DNA of 36,910 nucleotides from a virus, in IMG/VR virus record IMGVR_UViG_3300025674_000144, positions 1 through 36,910 of that record. One strand, 5' to 3'. The notes below the pieces were generated by a model. It was not told where the DNA came from. It saw only the letters and a list, made by a program, of their open reading frames with translations, and did no database searches. Of the stretch, positions 6,966 to 14,994 are shown piece by piece. The number at the start of each line of letters is the position of its first letter. Position 1 is the stretch's first letter. The translations under genes were made by a program, and so were the position numbers.

Positions 6966-8696
6966 ATGTCTAAAGATAGTTTTAGTTCGTTGCTAAAAAT
7001 GGTATCTTTAGATGACAATACTAAAAGTTTAATCGGTTCATCTAAAGAAGAAATAGCAAAATCTTTGAGAAGCAACATTAATGAAAACAATTCCGCACTT
7101 TATAATGTTCTTATTGCAAAAGCAGAAGAATCAACCGAAGAGGAAGAAGAAGCATTTAGAACGGCTTTAGGTCAAGATAAAGATGAAGATGTTAGCGAAG
7201 TAGAAATTCGAGATGATGAAGAAGGGGAAGCACCCGCTACTAAAACTGCTTATAGAGGATTTATAAATTTGCATAGAAGAATGATGCTTCTTGAGAATAC
7301 TTTGCCGTTGTTAGAAAAACTATCCGAAGAATTAGAATTGGTTGGCAAAACAACAGACACCGCACTTCCTTCGGGATATAGATTTGAAAATGATGAAGAG
7401 TATGATAAAATACGAAGCATAAACGCTTCTAATTTTATTATATCTGTTTTAGTATCGCTATCTAAGAATAAACAATATTTAGAAAATATGAGTGATTATA
7501 TTAAAAATGGAATATTAGTTCCTATTGAACCCCCATTAAAAGAAAGCAGAACTACTGGGGAAATGGTTGCTGGAAAGAAAAAGGAATCCGTAGATGTTAA
7601 AAGAATCCAAGAGCGTTTGATTTCTATAATAGATAAGGAAATTGATGGAATGTCTTTTACAGAAGCAGTTTCTAATCTACATATTAATAGATTTAAGAGA
7701 AATCCTTTGGTTAAAAGAGGAAAGGAAGGAAAGACCCGATATTCTGAAGACATTGGTTTTGCAACAGAATTTATAAGAGGAACTACTATTGGTTCAAGAC
7801 AAAGAGATATACAAAATAAACTTAAGCGATTAAGAAAAATTCTTCAAAACTTTAGAGAATTAGAAGAATATGAAGAAAGTTTATTAGAAAAAATTTCAGA
7901 AATAAAAGATTTAGGAAAAAATATTGATGTAGAAGAAGCCATGACAAAAAAGATTCAAGACATGAATAGGTTAATTTCAAGTGGAGAACGAGTGGCAGAA
8001 ACCTTTAGCAAATACAAAGAAACATTAGCCGATGTTAGAAAAAATCCTGAAAAATACATAAAAGAAATTAGAGAAGAATATGAACTTCAATTATCTGATG
8101 CTCAAATAGACCTTAGAGCAGTTGTAGATGAAATGAAAAAGATTAGTCCTTTTATTGAAGAAATAGTTGAGTTAATAGACTATACTAAAAAATATATGAA
8201 ATTAGATATTATAGAAGATAGAGAATTGGAAAAAAGTAAAAATAGATTAAAAGATGCTAAAGAACTTTTAGAAGAGGTAAAAGCAAATCCAGATAAATTT
8301 GGAGAGAATAGAGAACAACAACTAATCGAAAATGTCGAAGGTCTTGAAGAAGAAATAGAAGAATATGAACAAAATAAAGAAAAGTATTCTAAACTAAGAC
8401 AATTAATCAACAAGAATTCTAAAATTATATTTGATTTAAATGATAAGTTTGATTCGGTGGAAAAGATTGTGAATAAAGTAGAAGAATCATCTGATAAAGA
8501 TGCTGAAAAATTAGCAGAAAGAATTAGTGAATATGTGATTTTTAGAGGAATGACAGGAAACTTTACTAAAGATTTAGTAAAAGTAGTTTCTTTAAAAGAA
8601 GAAGAATCCGAAACTCTTCTATCAGAAACAACAGATATAGTAGAAGATTTAAAAAGAATAAGCGATATTAATACAAAAATAGGTGAACTACTATGA
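6966..8696 (+). CDS. Long coiled-coil protein of the head gene cluster
   Basis: A 576-residue, Glu/Lys-rich protein that I do not recognise. I use ATG 6966 behind GAGGT. An acidic linker (residues about 55-80) contains a run of Glu and Asp. A helical block follows (about 85-180). From about 205 to 560 it is almost continuous coiled coil, with basic FKRNPLVKRGKEG near 240. There is no Cys-rich site, membrane helix or enzyme motif. Its place between portal and scaffold is where internal-core, ejection or minor head proteins are encoded. The last four bases overlap the next gene as ATGA. An SMC-like ATPase is excluded because no Walker motifs are present. Confidence 0.8.
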   Translation: MSKDSFSSLLKMVSLDDNTKSLIGSSKEEIAKSLRSNINENNSALYNVLIAKAEESTEEEEEAFRTALGQDKDEDVSEVEIRDDEEGEAPATKTAYRGFINLHRRMMLLENTLPLLEKLSEELELVGKTTDTALPSGYRFENDEEYDKIRSINASNFIISVLVSLSKNKQYLENMSDYIKNGILVPIEPPLKESRTTGEMVAGKKKESVDVKRIQERLISIIDKEIDGMSFTEAVSNLHINRFKRNPLVKRGKEGKTRYSEDIGFATEFIRGTTIGSRQRDIQNKLKRLRKILQNFRELEEYEESLLEKISEIKDLGKNIDVEEAMTKKIQDMNRLISSGERVAETFSKYKETLADVRKNPEKYIKEIREEYELQLSDAQIDLRAVVDEMKKISPFIEEIVELIDYTKKYMKLDIIEDRELEKSKNRLKDAKELLEEVKANPDKFGENREQQLIENVEGLEEEIEEYEQNKEKYSKLRQLINKNSKIIFDLNDKFDSVEKIVNKVEESSDKDAEKLAERISEYVIFRGMTGNFTKDLVKVVSLKEEESETLLSETTDIVEDLKRISDINTKIGELL

Positions 8697-9055
8697 CATG
8701 GGATTATTATGAAAAAGGCGAAGAATTTGTTCTTAAAGAAAGAAAACAAGTTCCTAAAGAACTACTTGACACTTTAGATGCTAAAGGAAGAAAGAAACTC
8801 AAGAAGATACTACAATCAGCAGAACCGACAGAATTCTTTGGGCAAGACTTTACTAAGTTAGGGGATTTAATTTCCATGCTAAAAGAATTAGATTTGATGA
8901 AGGCTGATAAAAAACTAAACAAGAAAGTGAAATCAATGGATGAGAGAAACATTGATATTGTGGCTACGGCTACGAAACTCCGTAAGGAGTATGAATTGCT
9001 CTTTAGGCAACTAAGAGATTTAGTCTATCCAACAGGTAAGGAGGAGAAAAAATGA
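8693..9055 (+). CDS. Small basic helical hypothetical protein
   Basis: A 120-residue protein whose ATG overlaps the previous stop (ATGA), so it is probably translated by reinitiation. It starts MTWDYYEKGEEF, which places a Trp at position 3 like the W-x-D-I proteins but without the full motif. The rest is mostly amphipathic helix (LLDTLDAKGRKKLKKIL and LRKEYELLFRQLRDLVY). No known domain is visible. With its neighbours it forms a run of four genes linked by overlaps or short spacing between portal and ligase. A head-assembly role is inferred from position only. Confidence 0.75.
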   Translation: MTWDYYEKGEEFVLKERKQVPKELLDTLDAKGRKKLKKILQSAEPTEFFGQDFTKLGDLISMLKELDLMKADKKLNKKVKSMDERNIDIVATATKLRKEYELLFRQLRDLVYPTGKEEKK

Positions 9056-9294
9056 CAGAAGAAACTGAATTTAAAGAAGAGTTGCTGACTATTATTAAAG
9101 CACTAACAAGCAAGATAGAAGAGTTGGAGAAAACAGTTTATTCTCAAGACAACCTTTTGATGAAGTCGGGATATGTTGTTGCTGAAACTCCTACCCCAGT
9201 AATTGACAATGTAATTGGTTCAAGCGTGGCTGATGTTTCAAGTATGGATTGGTCTGATATTCACAAAATGGTAGAAAATGCAGGAGGACAATAA
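9052..9294 (+). CDS. Small coiled-coil protein with C-terminal W-S-D-I-H-K-M peptide
   Basis: An 80-residue protein beginning at an ATGA overlap. Residues 3-32 form a coiled coil (EFKEELLTIIKALTSKIEEL), the middle is Val/Thr/Pro-rich, and the end is SMDWSDIHKMVENAGGQ. That terminus matches the end of the protease-scaffold protein (EMDWNDIHKMAGGI) at eight consecutive aligned positions except one. The shared tail follows a coiled coil in both. This suggests a second scaffold-like or prohead-targeted protein that uses the same capsid-binding tail. The ribosome site AAGGAGGAG precedes it. Function is inferred from this shared tail and the gene's position. Confidence 0.75.
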   Translation: MTEETEFKEELLTIIKALTSKIEELEKTVYSQDNLLMKSGYVVAETPTPVIDNVIGSSVADVSSMDWSDIHKMVENAGGQ

Positions 9295-9295
9295 T

Positions 9296-9544
9296 ATGCC
9301 CGAAAGAGTCACACAAGAAGAAAGAGTAATTAGTCTCGCTATTGAGAAAGCCCGTTCAGCAAAAGAACTACTTCATCAATCGCTTAATGATAATAACCGA
9401 CTACCCGATGAAAAGGATGACCGTATGGAAGAAGTTAAAATTAAGCGACCAAAGGCTGAAAACGATAAAACCAAAATTGAAAACAATGATGGAACTCATT
9501 CGGGCTATGGCAAAGGTGGGGAAACAACAGAATTCAAAGCCTAA
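9296..9544 (+). CDS. Small charged hypothetical protein
   Basis: An 82-residue protein from ATG 9296, behind CAGGAGGAC, which lies inside the end of the previous gene. Residues 5-30 are helical (ERVISLAIEKARSAKELLH). The remainder is Lys/Asp/Glu/Asn-rich with no predicted fold, ending in GGETTEFKA. I recognise no domain. It is the last small gene before the DNA ligase. Confidence 0.65.
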   Translation: MPERVTQEERVISLAIEKARSAKELLHQSLNDNNRLPDEKDDRMEEVKIKRPKAENDKTKIENNDGTHSGYGKGGETTEFKA

Positions 9545-9561
9545 ATAAAAGGGGGTTTTGA

Positions 9562-12108
9562 ATGAAGTTAAGTTCCATCGAGAAGGATAAACAACCTTCG
9601 GAAGAAATACTTCGTTTATTTGAAAAGGTTAGAGTAGCATATCTTTCTGCAAAGAATGACCCTACTGAATATGGGGGTCGTTGGAGAAACGCAGTAGAGT
9701 TAATCAAAGAGTCTTTAGAAGAAATTGACGCTACTTCAAAGGAACTTAAAGATTTCATAGATGAAGATTTATTGGATGCAAAGGAGAGTGGCGACCCGTC
9801 TTCCGACCAAGCAAAGAAAATTTTTGAAGGAATCAAATCTTTAAGATATTCTTCTGATTTAGTTCAAGACCCATTCGCTAAAAGATTTAAGGGTAATGTT
9901 TTGGAAGCCCTTTTGGGAAATCCCGAAATTATGGTTAAGTTTGTGCATTATGCATTGAGGAGTGATGATAACACTTTGCCCAAAGAAGTCTATGCAATAA
10001 AAGACATGCAAATGGATGATATTACAGTAGGTCTTAAGGGTCTTGACATAGAATCTGACGATATTGCCCTCTATATTATTGAGCATTATGGGGATGGAAA
10101 AGACTCGAAAGCGGTAGAAAAGAAAGTTAAATCCGCTTTAGATATGTTAGAACTTTTAATGCTCTCAAGATACGAAGAAAGTGATTTAGATGAACTTGTT
10201 GAAATAGAAGGTTTTGAAACAGAAAAAGAAGAAAAGGCTTCTATTAAAAAAGATGAAACAGAAAAATCAGAAGAAGAAAAATCATTAACAGATTTTATTG
10301 TTCCAAATAAACCAATGTATAGAATATTTGAAATTGAAGATATTAATGAATTAAAAGGATTTAGTGGAGATTGGTATATTCAAGAAAAATACGATGGTAT
10401 GAGAATACAATTGCAAAAAATAGATAAATCAATTAAAGTGTTTTCTTATAATAAAAAAGACATCACGGAAAAATGTAAAGAAATAGTTAGCGAACTAAGT
10501 AAAAAACAATTTGGAGATTGTATTCTTGATGCAGAACTAATTCTATTTGATGGTGAAGATGCTTTACATAGAGCAGACACCATTTCCCATGTATTTCAAA
10601 ATAAATACAAAGATGCAAAATTAAAATGTCATGTCTTTGACATTATGCGACATAATGAACAGAATCTATTAGATGAAGAACTAAGTGATAGAATGACTAT
10701 TATGTTTAACAACTATTCAATGCATTCTTCTGATATTCTTAACTTTCCTTCAAAGAAAGATACTCGTCAAGCAGATAATCTAAAAGATATTGAAGAGTAT
10801 GCAAAAGAGATTATGGAGATGCCTACTTCCGAAGGAGTTGTCATTAAAGATGCTACTTCTACTTATTATGTAGGAACAAGAAAGAACCCTAAGTGGATTA
10901 AGTGGAAGAAGTTTGTAGATTTAGATGTTATTGTTTTAGATAAATCAAAAACTAAAAGCAATTTATATTCCTATACTTTAGGAATTGGGCCTGTCGAAGA
11001 TGAAGGTAAATTTATTCAAGAATTTCAAGGAAAGAAATACATGAATGTTGGTAAGGCTCTTAATACTAAAATTAGTGCTAATATTGGAGATATAATTAGA
11101 GTAAAGGTAGATGAAGTAAAAAATGCAGGAGAAAGATATACTCTTTATTCTGCACAAGTAATTGAGATACCCGAAGTTGAAGCACCCGATAAATTGGTGA
11201 CTTTAGAAATGCTTTCTCAAGATACTAAAAAATCCTTGAACTATTCTATTGAAGGTTTAAAGAAAGGAATAACTATTACAGACCATATTCATGGAGAAGC
11301 CACTCTTATTGTTAAAGCAGACTTAGATGGGTTCACTATCTATGGCTTTGAAGAAAATAATTTAATGTCTAAAAACGCATTGATGGACTTAGATATGTGG
11401 AAACAACAAGTAGAAGAGATAATGAAAACTAAGCAAGGTAAATTAACAGTTGCTATTTTTAATTACCTAAAGCAAAATGGAGCAAAGACTCCCAAAGAAG
11501 TCCATAATTACTTAGTTAGAAATCAACCTTCATTATATGAGGACATTTTAGAAAGCGAATATTCTAAATTAAAAGATTGGGCGGAACAAAGGGATGGAAT
11601 TAGTTTTGAAAATGATAAACTATTTGCAGAAGCAGATAAAATCTATCAAGAAGATGACATTAAGAAAGCCTACAAAACTCCCGAAGAATACCAAAAAGGA
11701 CAATTTAGAATATACATGAGAAAGGATAACAACCTTAACATTGTGATGAAATTAGGTGATGAAAGTATCAATTGGCTTATTGATATAGAAAACGAAGAAG
11801 AACTCTTTGATATGTTTGGCAAAGCAGGTAAATACCCTGCCGAAGTTGCTAAAACAATTGACAAAGAAAAGACAATTGATAGTGGTTCTGTTAAATTAGG
11901 CATTCAAAGACATGGGTATCATGAATATTTCTTAGAAGGCAATAAGTTCCAAACAAAACTTCATGTGCGAGTTATTCCAGTAAAAGGCAATAAGATGTGG
12001 TTAGCATGGACTGGTTTTAAGCAGAAACCAGCAGACCAAGAAGGTGATGAAGGCATTTGGAACATTTATGAAGATAAATTTAGTTCAATGCAAATACCAA
12101 GAAATTAG
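9562..12108 (+). CDS. ATP-dependent DNA ligase with extra N- and C-terminal domains
   Basis: An 848-residue enzyme that seals DNA nicks through a covalent lysyl-AMP. ATG 9562 follows AAAAGGGGG. The nucleotidyltransferase motifs are in order: motif I EKYDGMR with nucleophile K276, motif III LDAELILFDG (E325), motif IIIa HVFDIM (F359), motif IV EGVVIKD (E424) and motif V KWIKWKK (K447, K449). An OB-fold domain should follow to about residue 550. Residues 1-250 are helical with an acidic Lys/Glu-rich linker (about 218-245). The C-terminal 300 residues are extra; the segment with RHGYHEYFLEG and LHVRVIPVKGNKMWLAWTG is not a ligase domain I know, and it lacks clear LigD phosphoesterase motifs. The gene lies among head genes rather than replication genes. 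Confidence 0.93.
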   Translation: MKLSSIEKDKQPSEEILRLFEKVRVAYLSAKNDPTEYGGRWRNAVELIKESLEEIDATSKELKDFIDEDLLDAKESGDPSSDQAKKIFEGIKSLRYSSDLVQDPFAKRFKGNVLEALLGNPEIMVKFVHYALRSDDNTLPKEVYAIKDMQMDDITVGLKGLDIESDDIALYIIEHYGDGKDSKAVEKKVKSALDMLELLMLSRYEESDLDELVEIEGFETEKEEKASIKKDETEKSEEEKSLTDFIVPNKPMYRIFEIEDINELKGFSGDWYIQEKYDGMRIQLQKIDKSIKVFSYNKKDITEKCKEIVSELSKKQFGDCILDAELILFDGEDALHRADTISHVFQNKYKDAKLKCHVFDIMRHNEQNLLDEELSDRMTIMFNNYSMHSSDILNFPSKKDTRQADNLKDIEEYAKEIMEMPTSEGVVIKDATSTYYVGTRKNPKWIKWKKFVDLDVIVLDKSKTKSNLYSYTLGIGPVEDEGKFIQEFQGKKYMNVGKALNTKISANIGDIIRVKVDEVKNAGERYTLYSAQVIEIPEVEAPDKLVTLEMLSQDTKKSLNYSIEGLKKGITITDHIHGEATLIVKADLDGFTIYGFEENNLMSKNALMDLDMWKQQVEEIMKTKQGKLTVAIFNYLKQNGAKTPKEVHNYLVRNQPSLYEDILESEYSKLKDWAEQRDGISFENDKLFAEADKIYQEDDIKKAYKTPEEYQKGQFRIYMRKDNNLNIVMKLGDESINWLIDIENEEELFDMFGKAGKYPAEVAKTIDKEKTIDSGSVKLGIQRHGYHEYFLEGNKFQTKLHVRVIPVKGNKMWLAWTGFKQKPADQEGDEGIWNIYEDKFSSMQIPRN

Positions 12109-12114
12109 GTGTTC

Positions 12115-12122
12115 TTTATATA
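12115..12122 (+). promoter_or_regulatory. Possible archaeal TATA box upstream of protease-scaffold gene
   Basis: TTTATATA matches the archaeal TATA-box core. It lies in one of the few intergenic gaps (12109-12151), 30 bases before ATG 12152. An archaeal start site some 25 bases downstream would fall close to the ATG and possibly past the ribosome site AGGAGGG (12136-12142), which weakens the case. AT-rich DNA produces such strings by chance. Position before the capsid-assembly genes is the main support. Confidence 0.3.
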
Positions 12123-12151
12123 GTAGAGGGTAATTAGGAGGGTTGAAGAAA

Positions 12152-13300
12152 ATGACAGTTCTTCTCAAAAGGGAAACACAAGACTTTCAAATATTGAAAA
12201 GCGATGAATTAATGATAGGGGGATATGCAAGTATAGAAATCGTAGATAAGCAAAACGATTTGATTACCCTAAAAGCATTAAATGAAGCAGTAAAAAAATA
12301 TATGGAGAATCCAAAATTTAGAAATGTAATGACAAATCATTCAAATGTTCAAGTTGGAGAAGTAGTAGAATCATATCGAGATAAAAGTGGGAGGTTATGG
12401 AAAACAGAAGTAGATGATGTTGGCTTCTTTGTTGTAATTAAACTCCGTGACGATATAGAAAAAGCAAAAGAAATAAATCGAGGAATAAGAAAAGGTTCGC
12501 TTAGGAGTTTTAGTATTGGAGGACAAGCAATTCAGAAAGTGAAAAAGAATCACCCAGAATTAGGACAATACAATGAAATTAGCAAATTAGAACTACATGA
12601 GGTAACAATCTGCGAAAAAGGAATAAACCCCGAAGCGAAATTTGACATTTTAAAACAAGAAAAAAAGGTGAAAAATATGACAAAACTAGAAAAAGCATTG
12701 GAGGAATTGGATTCATTAATGAATGAAGTCAATGCTCTAAGAAAAGAAGAAGAAGAAGAAGAGATGATGGATATGCCAGCAGAAGAGGAAGAGAAAGGTA
12801 TGGGCGAATACATGGATGAAGAAGCCAAAGCCGTAGTATCAACCCTTGATGGTGCAGGTGTAGAAATCGGAGAACCCGCAGACCGTGTTGTAGTAGATAA
12901 CGGAAAGCCAAGAGCAACAGATATGCCAGTTGTTAAGGCATTTGATAGTAATGAGTTTTCAACTCTTGACCTATCAAATGAAAACATCGAGAAGGCTTAC
13001 GAGGCTTTCCGACAAGAACAACTTGAAAAGTTGGCTTACGACAATCTACAAAAGCAATTTGAAAGCAGATTTGCAGAAGAAGTCTCTACAAGAGAAGACT
13101 TGTTGGCAAAGGCTGAATATGATGCACAAACAGAAATTGCTTCCCTAAAGGAAGAATTCACACAACTACGAAAGTCTCTAACTGCTGAGAAAGAAACAAT
13201 TCTAAAGGCTCAAGAAGAGGCTCAAATCAAACTCCCTTCATTGGAGGAAATTTCAGAAATGGACTGGAATGACATTCATAAGATGGCAGGAGGAATTTAA
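12152..13300 (+). CDS. Prohead serine protease fused to scaffold (XkdF/S78-like)
   Basis: A 382-residue capsid-maturation protease joined to a scaffold. ATG 12152 is chosen, nine bases after AGGAGGG; TTG 12143 is directly abutting that site. Residues about 10-165 fit XkdF-type prohead proteases: GYASIEIVDKQNDLI, then H63 in MTNHSNVQVG as likely catalytic His, then S121 in SLRSFSIGG as likely nucleophile, and the strand LELHEVTICEKGINP. Residues 176-382 are scaffold-like: acidic and coiled-coil, ending in EMDWNDIHKMAGGI. The capsid gene starts one base after the stop. The protease should cleave scaffold and capsid parts during maturation. The C-terminal peptide is the likely capsid-binding element, by analogy with other scaffolds. 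Confidence 0.88.
   Translation: MTVLLKRETQDFQILKSDELMIGGYASIEIVDKQNDLITLKALNEAVKKYMENPKFRNVMTNHSNVQVGEVVESYRDKSGRLWKTEVDDVGFFVVIKLRDDIEKAKEINRGIRKGSLRSFSIGGQAIQKVKKNHPELGQYNEISKLELHEVTICEKGINPEAKFDILKQEKKVKNMTKLEKALEELDSLMNEVNALRKEEEEEEMMDMPAEEEEKGMGEYMDEEAKAVVSTLDGAGVEIGEPADRVVVDNGKPRATDMPVVKAFDSNEFSTLDLSNENIEKAYEAFRQEQLEKLAYDNLQKQFESRFAEEVSTREDLLAKAEYDAQTEIASLKEEFTQLRKSLTAEKETILKAQEEAQIKLPSLEEISEMDWNDIHKMAGGI
12677..13300 (+). CDS. Possible independently translated scaffold protein (internal start)
   Basis: An in-frame ATG at 12677 is preceded by AAAAAAGGTGAAAAAT, a ribosome site of the GGTG type used elsewhere in this window. It falls exactly between the protease domain and the coiled-coil region. 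The product would be 207 residues: MTKLEKALEELDSL, an acidic run, coiled coil (about 110-190) and the terminal EMDWNDIHKMAGGI. Codon use becomes richer in C-ending and AAG codons from here on, as in the capsid gene. Phage lambda makes its scaffold Nu3 from such a nested start in the protease gene C. The nested product here is inferred, not shown. Confidence 0.5.
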   Translation: MTKLEKALEELDSLMNEVNALRKEEEEEEMMDMPAEEEEKGMGEYMDEEAKAVVSTLDGAGVEIGEPADRVVVDNGKPRATDMPVVKAFDSNEFSTLDLSNENIEKAYEAFRQEQLEKLAYDNLQKQFESRFAEEVSTREDLLAKAEYDAQTEIASLKEEFTQLRKSLTAEKETILKAQEEAQIKLPSLEEISEMDWNDIHKMAGGI

Positions 13301-13301
13301 A

Positions 13302-14636
13302 ATGGCAGGATATATTAACACAATTGCAGATTTAGAAGCACAAACATACGGATTTAGTCTCGGTGGAAGCAGTAATATGCTTTTGAAAACCGCAGGGGCA
13401 GTAACAGGCATTCATGGAGGACATGATGCAGCAACTCAAACTTCCCCAACAACAGGTATTGCAGGTAATCTTTACAATGTTCTATACGGACAAAAAGTTT
13501 GGTCAATGCTAAACAGGGAAGTAAATGCACTTTCTGTTATGGCAAAGCGACCATATACTTCAAGTGGTTGGAGAGTTCTATCAAAGCGACCTGCTGGTGG
13601 CACTGGTAATTCTCATGCTTTTACCCAAACTGGAACTGATTTGGCAGGAACAGATGCTCCAAGATTAGACAACATTGGTGGTGTTCCTGAAAATGCATCT
13701 CTATCAACAAGTGGAGATGGTTTGATTGCTATTGCACCCGAATATTCTACACTCTTTATGAGTCCAAAAACAGTCGCTCATCAATTCGATTTCAGCGAAT
13801 TGGCTATGGAAATGGCTCAAATTGATGACGGAATTGGCGACATTAGGGCTCAAATGCGTGAAGATATGGGTAAGCACCACGCAGAAGCACAAAATCTAAT
13901 GCTTGTTTCTCCTCTTGAGGCATATTTGCAAGCAGATAAGTCAAATGCAGCCGCAGATATTGAAAGAAACTATACCTCTCTTTACAAGGTTATTTCTTCA
14001 AATGCTGAATTAGACCAAATGGACACAGATAACTTCCCTGTTTCCTCAATTACCGCAGATATTAGCGAAGCATACCACATTTACGGAACAAACCGTGATA
14101 ATGCTTCTTTCCTTGATGCAACTATTGATTATGGTGACGGATATGCAAGTGGCGATTCTCGACCATTTACACTAACAATTATGAACAGTCTTTTGAGGCA
14201 ACTTCGTGAAAACGGTGGTTCTCCAAAGGTTATTCTAACAGGATATGACACACTACAAACTCTATCTGACCTTCTACAATCCCAAGAGCGATTTATGGAT
14301 AGAAAAGAAGTTGTTCCAACTGTTAACGGTGTTCGTGGAGTTAAGGGTGCAGAAGTTGGATTCCGTGTAGCAACATACTACGACATTCCACTAATTCCAG
14401 TTGTTTCAATGCAAAGCACATCTGCTGACAGTGGAACAATTAGCGATATGTTGTTTGTAGATACTGACCATATGTGGCTTGCAGTTATGAAACCAACTCA
14501 ATACTTTGAAGATGGTATTAGCAACGGAAACCCATTCGGTGTCGGACAACTTGGAAACCGAGCATTGTATCGAACAATTGCAGAAGTTGGTTGTTCATAC
14601 TTTAAGGGTCAAGGCAAAATTACTAACTTGAAGTGA
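13302..14636 (+). CDS. Major capsid protein (HK97 fold)
   Basis: A 444-residue major head protein. ATG 13302 follows GGAGGAATTT and lies one base after the scaffold stop, the classic protease-scaffold-capsid order. The N-terminal 60 residues are Gly/Ala/Thr-rich. Residues about 60-110 fit an extended N-arm and E-loop region (SGWRVLSKRPAGG). A long helix carries AMEMAQIDDGIGDIRAQMRE (about 167-190), which fits the HK97 spine helix. The segment GGSPKVILTGYDTLQTLSDL is typical of the A-domain. The C-terminus (FKGQGKITNLK) is short. Identification rests on gene order, length and composition rather than a diagnostic motif. C-ending codons, CGA/CGT Arg and AAG Lys are more common here than in neighbours, as expected for high expression. 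Confidence 0.88.
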   Translation: MAGYINTIADLEAQTYGFSLGGSSNMLLKTAGAVTGIHGGHDAATQTSPTTGIAGNLYNVLYGQKVWSMLNREVNALSVMAKRPYTSSGWRVLSKRPAGGTGNSHAFTQTGTDLAGTDAPRLDNIGGVPENASLSTSGDGLIAIAPEYSTLFMSPKTVAHQFDFSELAMEMAQIDDGIGDIRAQMREDMGKHHAEAQNLMLVSPLEAYLQADKSNAAADIERNYTSLYKVISSNAELDQMDTDNFPVSSITADISEAYHIYGTNRDNASFLDATIDYGDGYASGDSRPFTLTIMNSLLRQLRENGGSPKVILTGYDTLQTLSDLLQSQERFMDRKEVVPTVNGVRGVKGAEVGFRVATYYDIPLIPVVSMQSTSADSGTISDMLFVDTDHMWLAVMKPTQYFEDGISNGNPFGVGQLGNRALYRTIAEVGCSYFKGQGKITNLK

Positions 14637-14646
14637 GGTGTTTTAA

Positions 14647-14985
14647 TTGACACACACAACAACAATTTTAGCCGACCATAAAGGCTATACTGCACCAAGA
14701 GTTAGTGGTGACGAATATTTTGTAGATGCGGTAATTGATATTACCACATATACAGTGACAGGAGAAGTAGTCACGGCTGCTTCTTTGGGTCTTGACACCA
14801 TTACATCTGCTACGATTACAGGACATGAAGTTGCTCTAAACACATTTTCTCTTGTTTGTGGTTCTGCGGGAGCATATACAAGCACTTCCTCTCTAACAAT
14901 CTTTGGAGTTGTTAGAGCAACAGGAGCAGAACTAACCGCAACCGATGTAGGAGCAGTTAGAATTAGAGTTTATGGTAATCTTTGA
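14647..14985 (+). CDS. Small beta-rich virion protein, candidate capsid decoration
   Basis: A 112-residue protein with a TTG start at 14647, behind TGAGGTG, which contains the capsid stop. The composition is Thr/Ala/Val/Gly-rich, with alternating strand-like segments (VDAVIDITTYTVTG, GVVRATGAELTATDVGAVRI) and almost no Lys. Small beta proteins immediately after the major capsid gene are commonly head-decoration or cement proteins. I see no diagnostic motif. Codon use still resembles that of the capsid gene, consistent with a highly expressed virion component. Confidence 0.65.
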   Translation: MTHTTTILADHKGYTAPRVSGDEYFVDAVIDITTYTVTGEVVTAASLGLDTITSATITGHEVALNTFSLVCGSAGAYTSTSSLTIFGVVRATGAELTATDVGAVRIRVYGNL

Positions 14986-14994
14986 GGTGTTCAA

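Noticed and set aside
8180-8749. 189-codon open frame on the minus strand
   Set aside because: It lies fully opposite the coiled-coil gene, whose GAA/AAA-rich codons read backwards as TTC/TTT and so avoid stops. The product is a Ser/Phe/Leu-rich shadow with no ribosome site.
9562-12108. LigD-type phosphoesterase domain at the ligase C-terminus
   Set aside because: The HGYHEYFLEG segment is only loosely similar, and the conserved His/Asp/Arg pattern of that domain is not visible.
12550-12987. 145-codon minus-strand open frame opposite the scaffold
   Set aside because: It is a mirror of the Glu-rich scaffold region, gives Ser/Leu-rich low-complexity protein and has no start signals.
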